A stretch of 64,000 nucleotides of DNA from Osedax fenrisi (GCA_964019155.1 OZ025244.1:47815969-47879968); one strand, 5' to 3'. Shown: positions 25,640 through 37,833, counted from the stretch's first letter. Notes: a model not told the origin generated them from the sequence alone. Made by a program: numbers and translations.

Positions 25640-26870
25640 TTCAATTCAATAATTAGGTATAATATTTTGAATAATGATTATATTCTAAATTTATATTCAC
25701 ATTAATATAACTTATTATATAATTATTAAGATATATTTTAATAGACAAATTTCAATTTTTTAATACAATTAATCAGTTATAAGAATATTTATTTTTTTAT
25801 TTAGATTTAAAAAATATATATTTTATTTTTATATAATTACATTTTATTTATTGAATAGTTAATTAATTGATTAGATTTTTCAGTATATTATTTATTAATA
25901 TTTACTCAACATTTTTTATATAGAAATATATATGTATATGTATATATTTTATATATTATTTCTAATTTGAATTTGTACTTTATTTTGTGGAAAATAAGAA
26001 TAATTAATTAAGTATAATATTATGAATAATGGTTATATTCATAATTTTTTTTCAGATTAATATAATGTATTATATACTTATTAAAAAAAAGTTTACTTGT
26101 AATAGACAAATTTCAATATTTAAATACAAATAATTTGTTATAAAAATACGAATATTTATTTCTTTATTTAATTTTTAATTTAAAAAATATATATTTTATT
26201 TTTATATAATTACATTTTATTTATTGAATAGTTAATTAATTGATTAGATTTTTCAGTATATTATTTATTAATATGTACTCAACATTTTGTATATAGATAT
26301 GTATATGTATATGTATATATTTTATATGTTATTTCTAGTTTGAAGTTGAACTCTATTTTGCAAAAAATAATAATAATTATTATTATAATTAATTAAGTAT
26401 AATATTATGAATAATGGTTATATTCATAATTTTTTTTCAGATTAATATAATGTATTATATAATTATTAAAAAAAAGTTTACTTGTAATAGACAAATTTCA
26501 ATATTTAAATACAAATAATTTATTATAAGAATACGAATATTTATTTCTTTATTTAATTTTAAATTTAAAAAATATATATTTTATTTTTATGTAATTACAT
26601 TTTATTTATTGAATAGTTAATTAATTGATTAGATTTTTCAGTATATTATTTATTAATATGTACTCAACATTTTGTATATAGACATGTATATGTATATATT
26701 GTATATGTTATTTCTAGTTTGAAGTTGAACTCTATTTTGCAGAAAATAATAATAATTATTATTATAATTAATTAAGTATAATATTATGAATAATGGTTAT
26801 ATCCATAATTTTTTTTCAGATTAATATAACTTATTATATACTTATTAAAAAAAAGTTTATTTGTAATAGA
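25640..26870. repeat. Tandem array, unit about 380 bp, about three copies
   Basis: TAATTAAGTATAATATTATG recurs near 26004, 26393 and 26772, with a diverged copy near 25655. TTGATTAGATTTTTCAGTAT recurs near 25870, 26242 and 26624. Each unit includes TTTTTTTTCAGATTAATATA. It is nearly pure A+T and has no coding frame. Confidence 0.85.
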
Positions 26871-26946
26871 CAAATTTCAATATTTAGTATAAATATTTCG
26901 TTATTTTATAACATATGTATTATTTTTTATAAATATACATAATTCT

Positions 26947-28035
26947 TTGACATTACATGTAGTTTCGTTTATTTATGCTGGGGCGGAAAGAGTTAAGGAA
27001 CTCGGAATTGAAGGTTCGTCTCTCAGCTGGTTAACTTCATTTCTTAACGATCGAACTTCCTCAGTAAAAGTGAATGATTATATTTCGCCTCCCATTGATA
27101 TACTATGTGGAGTTCCTCAGGGATCAGTACTCGGTCCTTTATTGTTTTCTATTTACTTGCGTCCTCTATCTAATATTATTAGTAAATTTCCTAATATTAC
27201 CTACCATATATATGCTGATGATATACAGCTAATTATTAAAATTCCTGTTAACTCGCTTAACTCCAATTTGGAACTTCTGGAATGTGCATCTGATATCATT
27301 AATTGGCTTCTTAGAAACGATCTACTAGTAAATACCTCTAAAACCGAACTACTAAATGTATCTAGGGTATATACTACTTTTACACCGGTAATCATTGATG
27401 GTAGGGTTATACATCCTTCTGCTTCAGTTCGTAATCTTGGAGTTATCTTCGATAGTACTTTATCTTTTGATGCTTACATTAATTCTATATCAAAATCAGC
27501 TAACTTTCATCTACGTAGGATTAGACATATTAGAAAGTATTGCACTAAGCGTATTACTAAACTATTTATTAATGCTCTAGTATTATCCAGAATTGATTAT
27601 TGTGGATCATTATTTAGTGACTTAAAGAATATAGAGGTTAAAAAGATTGATAGAATTATTCGCGCTTCTATACGCCTTATTTATAATATCAATCGTAGTG
27701 AACATTTGAAAACAGATGAACACCAACATAATCTTAAATGGCTATTATTTAGAAAGCGATGCAAATATCGTTTACTCTGTCTAGCTCATAAATCTGTATT
27801 CTTAGGTAAGCATGACTATCTGCATACTCAACTGAAACGTCGTCGCATACTGAAGAAGATTCGAACATCTGATGCAATACTGTTGGAGAGCAATACTTTA
27901 TTCAATGGATTTAGTAATCGGGCATTCTCCTCCGCTGTTCCTCGCATATGGAACGTCATACCGTATGACTTACGGAAGGTCCAATCCTTATATTGTTTTA
28001 GAAAGAAACTAAAACATTATTTAAACACTTCTTAA
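26947..28035 (+). CDS. Retrotransposon ORF2, C-terminal part: RT palm, thumb and C-terminal domain
   Basis: This is one uninterrupted frame of 362 codons. The first ten or so residues are not retrotransposon-like; homology begins at ERVKELGIEGSSLSWLTSFL. It then has GVPQGSVLGPLLFSIYL (RT block B), YADDIQL with the catalytic aspartates (block C), NTSKTELLNVS, VRNLGVIFDSTLSF, a KSANFHLRRIRHIRK thumb segment, LVLSRIDYCGS, and the C-terminal SNRAFSSAVPRIWNVIP and FRKKLKHYL segments. The TAA is followed directly by the 3' UTR. It lacks the RT N-terminal half and the endonuclease unless joined to 19221-21000, so the ORF is intact but partial. An ATG at 26947 is probably accidental. Confidence 0.92.
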   Translation: MTLHVVSFIYAGAERVKELGIEGSSLSWLTSFLNDRTSSVKVNDYISPPIDILCGVPQGSVLGPLLFSIYLRPLSNIISKFPNITYHIYADDIQLIIKIPVNSLNSNLELLECASDIINWLLRNDLLVNTSKTELLNVSRVYTTFTPVIIDGRVIHPSASVRNLGVIFDSTLSFDAYINSISKSANFHLRRIRHIRKYCTKRITKLFINALVLSRIDYCGSLFSDLKNIEVKKIDRIIRASIRLIYNINRSEHLKTDEHQHNLKWLLFRKRCKYRLLCLAHKSVFLGKHDYLHTQLKRRRILKKIRTSDAILLESNTLFNGFSNRAFSSAVPRIWNVIPYDLRKVQSLYCFRKKLKHYLNTS

Positions 28036-28206
28036 TTTATTTTTGTATACGCGTTATTTAATCTTTATATCCTATCTATATCTATTTAATTTAATTTTTT
28101 GTTATTTTGTATTTTTATTCGTTTGTTTTTATTATTTTTCGTTATTATTATACACCAGAGAAGGCACCCGCTATATTGGTGTTTAAATAAACAATTCAAT
28201 TCAATT

Positions 28207-28207
<1 letters not shown>
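28036..28207 (+). other. Retrotransposon 3' UTR and (ATTCA)n end
   Basis: It contains CACCCGCTATATTGGTGTTT, AAATAAAC and a run of ATTCA pentamers at the very end. The same 3' end occurs alone at 51536-51708, which defines the family terminus. A (TA)n tract follows directly. Confidence 0.85.

Positions 28208-28208
<1 letters not shown>

Positions 28209-28263
<55 letters not shown>
28209..28263. repeat. (TA)n microsatellite
   Basis: About 27 TA units directly after the retrotransposon end. Confidence 0.97.
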
Positions 28264-28266
<3 letters not shown>

Positions 28267-28331
28267 GTAGTAGTGAGTAAAGTTATTGTAGAGTAAAGTA
28301 TATAGTATAGTATTAATTATAGTATACGCAT

Positions 28332-28338
<7 letters not shown>

Positions 28339-28380
<42 letters not shown>

Positions 28381-28532
28381 ATTATATTATATTATATATA
28401 TATATATATTTATATATATATTATATTATATATACTTAATACTATACTATATACTTAATAATTTACACATACTACAAAATATATGTTTAAATATAAATAC
28501 ATAGGTGATGAATAACAATTATGATATGACAA

Positions 28533-28591
<59 letters not shown>
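28339..28591. repeat. Cluster of (TA)n tracts
   Basis: Pure TA runs at about 28339-28376 and 28535-28591, with TATATTA-rich sequence between. ATAGTATACGCATATG before the first run is matched inverted by CATATGCGTATACACCTAT after the second, so the cluster forms a large imperfect palindrome. Confidence 0.9.
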
Positions 28592-28596
<5 letters not shown>

Positions 28597-29264
28597 ATGC
28601 GTATACACCTATTTATACATAAAGTTTTATTTGTATATGTATTATATACTAATATATTTACCATGAGATATATTCAACTAGATTTAAAAATAAATAAATC
28701 AATTTCATGTTAATACATTATATAATACATTTTATTTTCGATATCGATTTTCTAAAGAATTTAATAAACTTAATTTTATTTTATGTATTTAATTTAACTG
28801 TGCTTTATATATTTCATTTATACTTGTTTATTGGCTTATTTGTATATTACATTTCACTTTTTTTTACCTCATATTATGTAATTATAAAAATAATTTGTAT
28901 TAATGTTGATATGATATGATTATAATATATTTTGGTGTAATATATTTAATATATGTTTAAAATTATATATATAAATGGTTCTATATATATATATAATATA
29001 TATTATATATATATATAGAAATCAGATAATATAAATTAGTTATATTTCTAAATTACTATTTTATCTAGGTATTATATCGCCATATTGTTATGACATATAA
29101 GTCATATGTATACAGTCATTTACTGCTGAAATTACTTTTTCCATATTAATAATATAATAATTAAGTTTATTAGTATACTAAGATATAACCTATTAATGAA
29201 TATAATAATTTATAAAGTTAAAATAAAAAGCATTACTTAAATAAATTTATCACAATTGCGTGTG

Positions 29265-29671
29265 TTTTGTAAATTTTACTTGATGTGATATCATTGGACT
29301 AAACTTTATATAAAGTATCGCCATCTAGTGGATTAATTCCACATTTTCAGGTTGCCATATTACCCGCATTAGGTGGCAACCTTACCCTCCATGGAGGGTA
29401 ATGTGGCCACCTTAATCATTTCAATTAGATATGCTAAAATGAAAAACTGATTCGGCAGTCCTCTTGCATATCATAAGATGTATCTATATTGAACAAATTA
29501 TCGTATTAGATCTAATATTAATAAAGCTATACAACATTATCTAAAAGTGGCCACATTACCCATCTTTCCCTTAGTTAATACTTATAAAGTAAGTTTGGAA
29601 ATATTTAATTGAGAAATAATGAAGTTATAGTCATTAATTGTTAGGATGTCGGTATTCGAGTACTCTCCTCT
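29265..29671 (-). mobile_element. Right-end fragments of two TAGGGGA elements
   Basis: 29341-29570 holds GGTGGCAACC and GGGTAATGTGGCCACC clusters and ends GTGGCCACATTACCCATC then TTTCCCTTA, the inverted end of the TAATGTGGCCAC family. At 29641-29672 follows GGATGTCGGTATTCGAGTAC then TCTCCTCTA, an end of the TAATATCGACACC family. The arrangement suggests one element inside the other, as at 15295-16705, but the left ends are lost. Confidence 0.65.
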
Positions 29672-30007
29672 AATATTATTCTGAATTGACATTTAAAATA
29701 AATTTATATATACTAAATAATAATATTCAAATTATACGATATTATTTCTTATAAATTATGTAATATAATTTACAATTTTTCATTTAAAATAAATTTAAAA
29801 TATAATTATAATTATATATTAATATATTAACATACAAATTATATGTGAAAACTAATATATTATTGATATTATGCAACATTTATATTAAATATACCACATA
29901 ATATTAGTATATTATATACACATACTATTTGAAATAGTGACGATATTATTTCTTATAAATTATATAATATAATTTACAATTTCACATTCAAAATCAAGAA
30001 ATATATA

Positions 30008-30963
30008 GGGGAAAGTCTCCGATTACCGACCCCTAAATGAGTATTTGTAATAACTTATTCAATATTAAATACATTTATTTGAAATTTTGTAATTAGGGTA
30101 ATATTATGGTAATGAATAATGTGGCTATTTTAATTTGTGATATAATTACATTTACAAGAATAAACAGGGGGTCGGTAATCGGATACGTGTACCTAATACC
30201 GACCCCCTTCTCCTATTACCGACCCCCTAAAATAATCGTGGTATAAATAATTGTAGTATTATAATATCCAATAAAAATAGTAGATATACATAAATATAAT
30301 TAATTATAACATTCACGCAATTTATTTTGTATTAATTTATGTTTTAATAGTAATATTAAATTTAAATTTAAACTTTATAGTAATTATATTAAAATAGTGT
30401 ATATTATTATTTAATATTTATTTATCAATCAGTATGTATATAATCAACTGGAATAATGAATCCTAAATCTATATCAATGATACACAAACAACTTAGGACA
30501 TATTTTAAAGTAAAATACGGATCTATTTTAATTGGATATTATAAATCACATGGGGTCGGTATTAGGGTAATTTAGGGGGTCGGTAATAGGAAAATCATAT
30601 GGGTTGATATAATTAAGATATATTTGTTAATAGTTATTTAATTAAATTATTTGTATAATAGTTATAAACATTTTATTGTTCTATAATATTATGCTTAGTA
30701 TTAAGTTTTCTTTTAAATAATAAAGTATTTACAATGATTTAAAAAAAGTTATTATTCAAATATTTAAAAAGTAAAAACAGAATATTACATTTTATCAAAT
30801 AATAATTGTATGATTAAATATTGTTAAAAACAAAATACTTATTCATATTTATCATTAAATTACTAACAGTTCGTGTATATATTATTTTTTGATTTTTCTT
30901 ATAGTTACTGAGATACGAGAGGGGGTCGGTATTAGGAGGGGGTGGTAATCGGGGACTTTCCCC
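30008..30963. mobile_element. Intact 956-bp TAGGGGA miniature element (TAATACCGACCCCC family)
   Basis: Inverted termini GGGGAAAGTCTCCGATTACC and GGTAATCGGGGACTTTCCCC are flanked by TA (30006-30007, 30964-30965). The word, TAATACCGACCCCC or its complement, occurs about eight times: at both ends, in a central cluster near 30167-30228, and near 30553-30590. Shared framework near the right end is ATAGTTACTGAGATACGAGA. There is no transposase ORF. Confidence 0.93.
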
Positions 30964-30965
30964 TA

Positions 30966-31434
30966 ATGATATACGTTATATATGTGTACATTTTATATGA
31001 AATATACAATGTAATATTATGTAGAATTTTACATTCAAAATTAATTTAAATATACTTATTAATAATATATTCAAATAGTGATGATATTATTTCCTATAAA
31101 TTATATATTATAATTTAAAAATTGTCATTTAAAATCAATTTAAAATATAAGTAATAATAATGAATATTAATACAAAAATGTGGTAGGTTAATTGTTATTC
31201 TTTCCAGTTATATATTTTATTATTACAATAAGGGAGAATACATAATATTATATCGGCATTTTGTAATATATATTTATTCAAATAAATTAAAATATATTTA
31301 TTTAAATTCTAGGATATTAAAAAAAATCATAGAAATGGAATATTTAAAAATTGTCAAAAATATTTGCAATTATATATTTATTTCAGTGGATTTGTAGAAC
31401 TTGAATATTATTTCTTTTCTATCAATAGAGGAAA

Positions 31435-31474
<40 letters not shown>

Positions 31475-33016
31475 TACATTATTATAGCGAAGCTTCCCCT
31501 CTATCACTTAGTTCTCTATGGTATTCCTATTTCGAAGAATTAATCGAATCTACTAATTTAAAAAAAAGACTAATTTAAATATGCTTTATATGAAGTATCA
31601 TACTTATTATGTTTATCAGTAGAGAAGGAATAGTTTTACATTGATAAATTGTTCTTGTACAAAGATCTATTTGTGAAAACATTTATGAAATATTCGAGAA
31701 TAAAATAGTTGAAAACTCCATATTTACACTGTAAGAAGCGAATTGTTCTCCTTATAATACTAAGTTAATTATTAAATCAAGGATAATGTGAAATGTACAT
31801 ATTATATATAAGAATTATAACTATAAGCAAAGATGAATGTTCAATATTATATGTATATTAATAATGCATATAACTTATTCGATACCGAATATTTTAAAGA
31901 ACACTTTAGATATTAATGGTATATATTATATATGTTATATACTATAGTATAATAATAATTGTCAATATATAATAATTGTTATATATATATATTACAATTA
32001 CAATATTTCAAAGAGGAAGAAGTACGATTTTAAAATTAAATAATTAATTATGAATGAACTAAATAATTCTACTATAAACAGTGACGTAGGAAGCATACAT
32101 ACAACAAAACATACATAACTATAATTATATATAGAATGTATGAGTATAAATATGTTAGAAATAAGTGTATCTACAGTTTTCTCATAACTATTTACTTAAA
32201 TTAGATATACATTAAATTAACTCAACTAAAATATATTGATAACATATTATCAATTACTAATGATATAGATATGAATATAGTGAAATAAATCTAGAAACTC
32301 GACATCTTATATTACTAACTTTTCTGCTCGATGTATGACAAATACTTAATGTTTTTTATTATAATTGTTATTTTTAATAATGTTTAATTTTTTTTTATAA
32401 TTATTTGTATATATTTCTATTGTTAAATAATCAAATATATATTGTTATAATTATAATATAGAATTTATTCTTATATTCTTAATACCATTTACTCGTTTTG
32501 AGTTCTAATTTATATAATTTATAACTTATAACTTATGATACTGAAGAATTAACTTTTGTATTAATTTTCTTCCAAATAAAAAAAAACATTAAAATAGGTG
32601 ACGATAATTAAGTTATTTGATAATAAGTGAGTATAATAACACGATATAAGTAATTCTTCGATAGACAATTATTTATATATATATATATATATATATATTA
32701 TGATTATTTATGCTCGTATACATAATCTATTAGGCATATGACTTTATTAATTAATTACATTTTTAATTTATTCTCAAGTTAATTCATTCAGAAATATTAT
32801 TATTATAATACTAAATTATAAATTTAATTATATATATACATTTTTCATATATTTTTTTTATTAATTTATCAAATATTTATATATGTATCGATATATAAAT
32901 AAATATAAATAAAATGTATAAAGCCTAATAATATTGCCATTATTTTTTATATAATATACACAAATAATCAATATATTATACGTATTATATTAATTTATAG
33001 TTAATATAATTAATCT

Positions 33017-33051
<35 letters not shown>

Positions 33052-33860
33052 CAGGTATTTGTATGTAATATCGAAAATATAAAAATAATAAAAATATTAA
33101 AATATAATTTCTCATAAGTTTGAGAATTATAATAATTTATTATAATCATACATTTTGGTCACGTGATACAATATGCATAATATAAATAATATATAATATA
33201 TATACAGACGTAAATAATAAAATAAAATAAATAAAATAATATTATTTATATACGCTATACACGAATGTATAGGAAACTTAGTGGGTAGGAAATAAATGTC
33301 GATGACATTGTGTTTTGACACGTGCTTGATAACATAAATAACTTCACAGAAAATGTGAAGGTCGGTAAATGAATAATTCAGATAAACTGTTATTCGTTGG
33401 CTTTATTATTCAAATTTATAAATACTTTTCAACAAATTCAAATTATATTATATGATAAAATATTAAATAACATATGATATTAATAATATTAATTATAGTT
33501 TATGAATAAACTAATTATTAATAGAATATTTGTATAAAATAACAAATAAAAATGATTATAGAAATATGTTTATATATATATATATATTCATAAAATATAT
33601 ATTTATCTGATTTTCATTTTTCTTAATGATATTTCAATTGCGATTCCCTATTGAAATTTATAATCCCGTATTACTGCTTCCTATTAAATAAAAGTAAGAT
33701 TATATATATATATATATAAAAAAATTACATTAAAAATGACAAATATTGTATATATATATATATATATATATATTTGTATATATTAATTATATTAAAAATT
33801 AAAAATATTGTTGTACACATTCCATTTAAGGTACCATAGCGTAATATTATTACTTGTTAA
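30966..33860. other. A+T-rich stretch without a supported gene
   Basis: No coding frame or bounded element recognised. Pure TA runs occur at 31437-31470, 32672-32698 and 33020-33049. Confidence 0.5.
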
Positions 33861-33869
33861 ATAATAGAT

Positions 33870-33985
33870 AAATAAATAAATAAAAAATATTTATTATTTC
33901 ATGTTGTAAAGCATGAAATGGAGAAGTTAATAAACAAATGTATTTGTTTTTTTTTGTGAGAACTTCCCCAAGGATGCTAAAATAA
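33870..33985 (-). mobile_element. 3' end of a non-LTR retrotransposon (tail only)
   Basis: Read on the minus strand, GGGGAAGTTCTCACAAAA leads through ATTAACTTCTCCATTTCATG to a tail of repeated TTTA. The same sequence forms the 3' end of the RT fragment at 50340-51130, which identifies it as a severely 5'-truncated copy. Confidence 0.7.
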
Positions 33986-33989
33986 AACA

Positions 33990-35270
33990 AGTATGTTATA
34001 TTTGTTAGTGAATGACTATTAGTAGAAGAATTAAATTAAATATATAACATATTTAACAATATATTAAGCAATATTGGTATATATATAATATATATATTAT
34101 ATATATATATCGATATATGGATTCATATTAGAATACATGAAATTGTGTTGTTATTTGAATTGTAATATTATACAGTGTGTTCAAAGTTTTATATCATGTG
34201 TTGTATAAAGTTAAACTATAATTGAATAATATATACGTAATTCAGATATTTAGAACCAATTCCAAAATAGCTATTTGTATCTTTCTATAGTTTGAGACAT
34301 AACCAATAACTTTTTTTGATATCATTCACATTAATTAAAAATAGATATTGATCGAAACATTAAATGTTTGATATCGTTAATTTTACAGAACTATAGTTTA
34401 CTAAGTAGGTTATATTACCTAGTATATTATTTAACATATATTATATAATACACTATTCATTAATATTGTATACACATGTCTTATAATACATTGTCCACGA
34501 GTGATGTTAATATATATATATATAATGTGCACTAAATTACATAATGTTATATTGTGTATTTTTAATTTTTATAAATTATGTAATTATATTTAAAAATAAG
34601 AATTAAAACATGTAGTACATTACGGGAACACGCAACGTTTGCGAGTGCACACTACACTATAAGGAAAAGGGCTATTTTGTAAATGCTATAGCATATATGA
34701 TCTTTTTATTCATGATTGTTTTTTTTTTATAATGTTGTTGTATATATCGATACTACTTAGTTACATCATATTTACTATGTATTTTGTTGTAGTATATTTC
34801 TTTAATATTTTCATATATATATAAATATAAATTATATAAAATATAAATGTACATACTTTTAATTTTTTAATTTTTGTAAACATTTTTTAAATATTTATAA
34901 AATGTATATATATATATAAATATATATATTTATTTATAATAATTATATAGAAATATATTCACTACAAAATAATCAATAGTAAATATAATGTAACTAAATA
35001 TTACTGAAATATAAAATATATACAAAATATATGTATACAAAAGAAATTATAGAATATTATAAAATTATAAAAAATAATAATTAAAGTTTATAGCCTACAG
35101 CCGACGGCCTATGGCCATAGTCCCTTCCCCTATCTATTACATGTCACCTCGCGAACGTCATAAAGTTAATATATACATATATTTAAGTTATGTTAATCAT
35201 AAAGTATAAAGTATCACCTATGTTTAGTCCTAGTGTTAATATAAACGTATAATCTAATGACGTAACTCTG
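33990..35270. other. A+T-rich stretch without a supported gene
   Basis: Short patches of normal composition near 34620-34670 and 35085-35160 have no open frame of note. They lie just beyond the presumed 3' end of the receptor gene and could be part of its transcript. Confidence 0.4.
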
Positions 35271-35271
35271 A

Positions 35272-35336
35272 TTACCTAATACATCGCATAAGTAATGAAC
35301 CTGTAGCACGAAATCTGGACGCGTTCGACACCGACA
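35272..35336 (-). CDS. Candidate last coding exon of the TRH-receptor-like gene
   Basis: An acceptor-like CCATATTTACAG precedes 65 bases that, joined to a GT at the end of the visible C-tail in the previous exon (after GAT AAT G), stay in frame and give VSVSNASRFRATGSLLMRCI and an arginine before TAA. The phase match and the serine-rich text suit a GPCR tail. There is no conserved motif to prove it, and the previous exon may simply run to its own stop at 36050. Confidence 0.35.
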
Positions 35337-35430
35337 CTGTAAATATGGCAACATATTAGATACTATATAGTATTAGATACTACATAGTATAATATAACGT
35401 ATTCGTTTAATATAATATGTAGCTTTACTA

Positions 35431-35581
35431 GGGGCGCTGCAACAGGGTGGACGTGGGGGGGATATGCCCCCACTTTAAAATCTAGAGAGACCTCCTATGT
35501 ATTGGTCCCCCTGCATACTTTTACCACAACATTTATTTTGATTGGTTGGTACCCCTGCATACAAAATCTTTCCAGCGCCTC
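35431..35581 (+). mobile_element. 151-bp GGGGCGCTG miniature element, copy 1
   Basis: Inverted ends GGGGCGCTGCAAC and TTTCCAGCGCCTC with TA on both sides. The interior has ACTTTAAAATCTAG and GATTGGTTGG, shared with the copies at 47784, 48685 and 54050. It lies just downstream of the TM7 exon. Confidence 0.88.
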
Positions 35582-36049
35582 TAAGCTTTACAATAGTTTA
35601 CATTCTTACATATCGCTTAATTAAAGTGTCATATCATATACACTGTAAACATTACATATAACTATATCGTGGTATTACCTATCTTCGAATGTCGTTACAT
35701 TCCTATGTAGTAATACATATTGCCTAGGTGACTTTTTAAATTATATAAATAGATTGTATTTATAATAAGCTCAATGACGATAACGGTTAACATACTTATT
35801 AATAGAATATTCTAATGACTTTGGAAACTATCTCAACATATTACCAAACCTATTAGTGGATTATCAACAATATTCACATTCGAAATCAGGATAACATACT
35901 ACATACCACACACACACTTATATACCAGTATACTGATTAAGTTAATAGCTTATTTGTATTACTAGATAATCGGCTGCAACCTATTACCTTTAATAGTTAT
36001 TGGACACCAATATATTAATATTCAGAGTATAGTAATGGCATACATTTAT

Positions 36050-36235
36050 CTACAGGTTATCATTACAGTACATAGTATACACACACACACACACTCGTAT
36101 GGATACGCATGGGTAACCACCATTATCGTATATGTGCGGGGTTTTGTTGCACAGGAGAAGTTCCTTGAAAGCTTTTCTAAACTTCACGGACATCGCGTTG
36201 TACAAGATTGGGTTAACCGCACTGTTAGTGTATAC
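36050..36235 (-). CDS. TRHR: TRHR-like exon: TM7 and C-tail
   Basis: The acceptor CTACACGCAG precedes VYTNSAVNPILYNAMSVKF, continuing RKAFKELLLC as helix 8 with a palmitoylation-type cysteine, then NKTPHIYDNGG. NPILY is the NPxxY activation switch. The frame stays open through a GT-rich tract to TAG at 36050-36052, but the last 20 residues overlap a (CA)n repeat and may be intronic; a GT after GAT AAT G near 36121 is a possible donor. The exon joins phase 0 to the TM6 exon. Confidence 0.93.
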   Translation of the reverse strand, partial: VYTNSAVNPILYNAMSVKFRKAFKELLLCNKTPHIYDNGGYPCVSIRVCVCVYTMYCNDNL

Positions 36236-37791
36236 CTGCGTGTAGGGTTAGATCAGTGTTAGACCGGGGTTACGGGCTAACTAAATATATATAACCCTAT
36301 AGGGTTAGAAATAATGTTAGAATGACGTATACTATGAAGGTACAATGTTTTTGTTAGTTATACGCTATACATTATGTATGCTATATATAAACAGTAATTG
36401 CTTAACTTAAGTTAACATTAGTATAACAATTATCCGCCATTTAAATATTTAAATAATGTCTAAAATGAAGAAACTAATACAAATTTACTATTACTAAGGT
36501 GTAGGTGTATATAGTTATTATCATTAAAGTGTATGTTTTCTATTCTTGAATATATATATGTAGTATATATGATGACGAATACACTAATACAATCTATAAT
36601 ACGGTCACTGGCACTGGCATAATATTAAACTTACACAATGGCACGAAGAAACACTAGAATAATCTTAGAAATCGACATGCTAATGTGCACTAACATGTTT
36701 TAATACTAACAGAACTGACACAATATCCGATACGAGTAATTATACTGGATGGCTAAACACACACTCTGCTACACTGTCATTACTGATATTCTTACTAATA
36801 CTATAATACTGGTGTATAATACGGTATGACTAATATCGTATGTAGAATACAGTCTGAGTCATACGTCATCTGACGTACTGTTACTACTGCACTGATATAA
36901 ACGACCCCCCCTACTTCTAACGATACCGATATATCATACATCATCACCTATATCGACATGCGGATGTTCCGACAATCGGTGGTATACGCACCTTCGTAAT
37001 ACACAACATGTTTAGCGTTATTTTGGGTTGTATTTAAATGTGTATATCGACACAACTAACGTTATCTAATCGCTATATATATACTAGTATACTAGTGATG
37101 TAAATGATGTTAACATCTAAAGCTTCGATGGAGTCCTAGTTTCAGTTAATTAAAGTATCAACTCGGATCGAGCTCATTTGTTTAAAGTATCGGTTTGGGT
37201 CGGGTTTTTTTCCGAAAATGAAAGTTTCGGCTCGGCATTAAAAAGCTCGGCATCATTTAAATCACAAGTATCAACTAACCATAAGTCTACAGAACAGCAT
37301 GAACCACGGATCCGTGAAGCGATTGCGTGCGAACGAGTTGTAGACGACGAACACTCGGTAAGGCATCCACAGTATGGCGAACATGAATACCACCAGTAAC
37401 AACATCTTCACCACCTTATCGGAGAGGAAGGGGTTACGTGATGAGGAGAGAGCGCGCGGGCGGGCGTCACACTGGGATATCTATACCAGTAACTCCTGAT
37501 AACTGATTTTATTACTGATAACTCTAAGGGTGGTATTTTTTTTGTAGAAAGTTTGTCACAGGTTGTTCACAGGTTGATAGTGAGTTGACACATTACATAG
37601 ATAAAAGGTATATTTCTATCTGTAGATATGTTCTTTTTTCTATTCTACAAATAACACACTACATTATTTGCAAGTAAACGTCATTTTCTTTATCCATGAT
37701 ATGAATTATACTACATTGGACAGGGGCATTATTGTGTTATTTGGAAGTTTTATTATAGTTTATCAAGTTTATGAACACCTACTTGGCACCA

Positions 37792-37833
<42 letters not shown>

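Larger units (their letters stand above)
17600..28207 (+). mobile_element. CR1/L2-like two-ORF non-LTR retrotransposon, split into two blocks
   Basis: The order is a 5' UTR (about 17600-18322), ORF1 with cysteine-rich N-terminus (18323-19214), ORF2 endonuclease and RT N-terminal half (19221 to about 21000), about 5.9 kb of unrelated tandem repeats, then the RT C-terminal half (26970-28035), a 3' UTR and ATTCAATTCAA repeats at 28192-28207. The left block ends within an IER motif, and the right block begins within an ER motif at the same point of the RT. A single element split by later sequence is therefore the simplest reading. The alternative is two separate truncated copies in the same orientation. 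Damage is light: one stop and one shift in ORF1, one shift and one stop in ORF2. Confidence 0.75.

Noticed and set aside
28099..28296. ORFs over (TA)n tracts (also near 28455, 39010, 42630, 43804, 47321)
   Set aside because: Alternating TA encodes endless isoleucine-tyrosine; these are composition artefacts.
36061..36120. Plus-strand 75-codon ORF over the TM7 exon
   Set aside because: Antisense shadow of the receptor exon.
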